Source: an uncultured Lachnospiraceae bacterium | GTDB taxonomy: Bacteria; Bacillota; Clostridia; Lachnospirales; Lachnospiraceae | Assembly (NCBI GenBank): GCA_910586705.1 | Contig: CAJUJK010000001.1 | Location: 118,686 to 182,685 of the forward strand | Direction of reading: 5' to 3' | Length of the DNA: 64,000 nucleotides | Part shown: in pieces, positions 63,329 to 64,000 of the stretch | Position numbering within the stretch: the first letter of the stretch is position 1 | How the letters are laid out: each line of letters starts with the position of its first letter | Translations under genes and position numbers: made by a program | The notes under the pieces: generated by a model | What the model was told of the DNA's origin: nothing | The model's database searches: none | Seen by the model: the letters and a program-made list of their open reading frames with translations, nothing else

Positions 63329-63484
63329 ATGAATAAAAAATTTCGGGCAGCACAGTGCGATTCTGGCCGGATATCACTATTTAAATACAACTGTACAGAC
63401 GCGCAGCTTGTGACGCTCCAGTCGCGCATGGAGGCAGTATCGGACGAGAGCGGGAGATTTGAGATCAGACTGGCGGAAAATTAA
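63329..63484 (+). pseudogene. Chimeric scar of GT2, VTC and membrane-protein fragments
   Basis: This 156-bp stretch is stitched from three pieces, in the same order as the intact operon at 48-52 kb. Bases 63336-63381 match GT2 positions 48414-48459 with few changes but in another frame. Bases 63383-63435 are identical to VTC positions 49179-49231. Bases 63446-63484 resemble the last codons of the large membrane protein gene (ESGRFEIRLAEN against ENGRYEIRQTADQ). An open frame of 51 codons spans it, but it is best read as the remains of a second GT2-VTC-DUF4956-membrane operon after internal deletions. With the terminator and promoter it explains the 335-bp gap after the hydro-lyase gene. Confidence 0.8.
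63383..63435 (+). repeat. 53-bp direct repeat, right copy
   Basis: Identical to 49179-49231 within the VTC copy 2 gene, same orientation. It lies inside the chimeric scar. Confidence 0.9.
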
Positions 63485-63517
63485 ACAGGAAGCGGGAGAA
63501 TTGTAGGGAATTTTAGG

Positions 63518-63555
63518 GAATTGACAAGTATTTACTTGTGTCAATTCTCTTTTTT
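63518..63555 (+). terminator. Rho-independent terminator of the cassette operon
   Basis: GAATTGACA (63518-63526) pairs with TGTCAATTC (63539-63547), with further pairing inside the loop, and six T residues follow at 63550-63555. Confidence 0.75.
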
Positions 63556-63565
63556 ATGGTATGAT
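63536..63565 (+). promoter_or_regulatory. Promoter of the repeat-protein gene, overlapping the terminator
   Basis: A weak -35 (TTGTGT, 63536-63541) and an extended -10 (TG at 63557-63558, then TATGAT at 63560-63565) with an 18-bp spacer. The -35 falls within the terminator stem. The gene start is 55 bp downstream. Confidence 0.6.
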
Positions 63566-63619
63566 AGGGGTCAGACTGGTAGACATAACTTTGCAACCAA
63601 ATAACAGGAGATGAGATAT

Positions 63620-64000
63620 ATGGCGTTTCATTTGATGGGACGGGACATAAAAAAACGGAGAAAAAATCGCGGCAGAGCCTTGGCACTGTTGCTTGGTCTT
63701 GTGCTTTGCGTGGCGGACGTGCCTCTGGCGGCTCTGGCGGCGGAGCCGGATGTGGAGACGTCTCTTTCTGAAAATCATATTGAGCCGGGCGAAGGCGGTG
63801 AACCCATGGAAGGAGAAGAGCAGAAGCCGGGCGAAGGCGGTGAACCCATGGAAGGAGAAGAGCAGAAGCCGGGCGAAGGCGGTGAACCCGTGGAAGGGGA
63901 AGGGCAGAAGCCGGGCGAAGGCGGTGAACCTGTGGAAGGGGAAGGGCAGAAGCCGGGCGAAGGCGGTGAACCCGTGGAAGGGGAAGAGCAGAAGCCGGGC
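63620..64000 (+). CDS. Secreted acidic repeat protein, N-terminal part
   Basis: The frame starts at ATG 63620 (AGGAG at 63606-63610, 9 nt upstream) and runs off the right edge; 127 residues are visible. A long basic start (GRDIKKRRKNRGRA) is followed by a hydrophobic core (LALLLGLVLCV) and a likely signal peptidase site after ALA, near residue 40. From residue ~56 the protein consists of 14-residue repeats, P-G-E-G-G-E-P-[MV]-E-G-E-[EG]-Q-K, rich in Glu, Gly and Pro. This looks like an extended, acidic stalk on the cell surface. The functional domain would be beyond the window. Confidence 0.8.
   Translation, partial: MAFHLMGRDIKKRRKNRGRALALLLGLVLCVADVPLAALAAEPDVETSLSENHIEPGEGGEPMEGEEQKPGEGGEPMEGEEQKPGEGGEPVEGEGQKPGEGGEPVEGEGQKPGEGGEPVEGEEQKPG
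63785..64000 (+). repeat. 42-bp tandem repeats of the secreted protein gene
   Basis: Five full 42-bp units starting at 63785, 63827, 63869, 63911 and 63953, and the start of a sixth at 63995. They differ at few positions (ATG or GTG at codon 8, GAA/GGA/GGG changes). The array continues past the window. Each unit encodes 14 residues. Confidence 0.9.

Noticed and set aside
63329..63484. 51-codon frame as a genuine small gene
   Set aside because: It is assembled from pieces of three known genes, one of them out of frame, so a deletion scar is the better reading.
63785..64000. 42-bp repeats as a CRISPR array
   Set aside because: There are no spacers; the units are directly joined and in frame within a coding sequence.
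1..64000. Insertion sequence or phage integrase as the cause of the locus mosaic
   Set aside because: I found no transposase, integrase or terminal inverted repeats; only the direct repeats and the scar at 63.3 kb suggest rearrangement.

Overview
The window looks like part of a very large surface-polysaccharide locus of a Gram-positive anaerobe of the Clostridia, most likely a Lachnospiraceae-type bacterium. This assignment is inferred from gene content and signals: AGGAGG-like ribosome binding sites, sigma-A promoters with 17-bp spacers, CotH-kinase/VTC/DUF4956 gene sets, a secreted acidic repeat protein, and no lipid A or outer-membrane export genes. Genes are densely packed with many 1-4 nt stop/start overlaps. 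I saw no tRNA, rRNA, CRISPR array or transposase.

Region 1 (1-19.6 kb, + strand, relatively GC-rich): the end of a GH88/105-like hydrolase, a Wzy-like polymerase, a fused GT26-GT4 glycosyltransferase, two membrane-anchored CotH-type kinases, several GT4/GT2/GT-D glycosyltransferases, a radical SAM/SPASM protein, a serine-acetyltransferase-like enzyme, an ABC exporter, and a GT2-DUF2304 pair. Region 2 (19.6-22.8 kb, - strand): GT4, a NodB-like deacetylase, an LpxD-like hexapeptide acyltransferase and a MaoC-like hydratase. Region 3 (23.0-33.9 kb, + strand, divergent from region 2): a UDP-sugar 2-epimerase, a WbpE-like aminotransferase and an asparagine-synthase-like amidotransferase, which suggest an acylated diamino-uronamide sugar. 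Next come a CMP-sugar-type module (cytidylyltransferase, DRE-TIM aldolase with an extra C-terminal domain, KdsC-like phosphatase, and a GT-B protein with an HP motif) and two GT4 enzymes.

Region 4 (33.9-52.5 kb, AT-richer, opening with a strong promoter): an FkbM methyltransferase, a GT11-like enzyme, a second ABC exporter, GT2, GtrII-type membrane transferases, a VTC-DUF4956-CotH triad, GT8, large membrane proteins, and a second VTC-DUF4956 pair. Region 5 (52.6-63.3 kb): a Wzx flippase and GtrB-like GT2, followed by a compact eight-gene metabolic cassette: PrpD-family, TIM-like unknown, ATP-grasp, CitE-like lyase, 2-hydroxyacid dehydrogenase, acyltransferase-3, and split fumarase/tartrate-dehydratase-type beta and alpha subunits. 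Its product is unknown to me.

The right end (63.3-64 kb) carries a 156-bp scar stitched from pieces of the GT2, VTC and membrane-protein genes found at 48-52 kb, including an exact 53-bp direct repeat 14.2 kb from its partner. A terminator, a promoter and the start of a secreted protein with 42-bp tandem repeats follow. The best candidates for undescribed biology are the eight-gene cassette, the CMP-sugar module with an unusual aldolase, and the duplicated VTC/DUF4956 pairs with CotH kinases. The direct repeats suggest that the 49-63 kb block can be gained or lost as a module.
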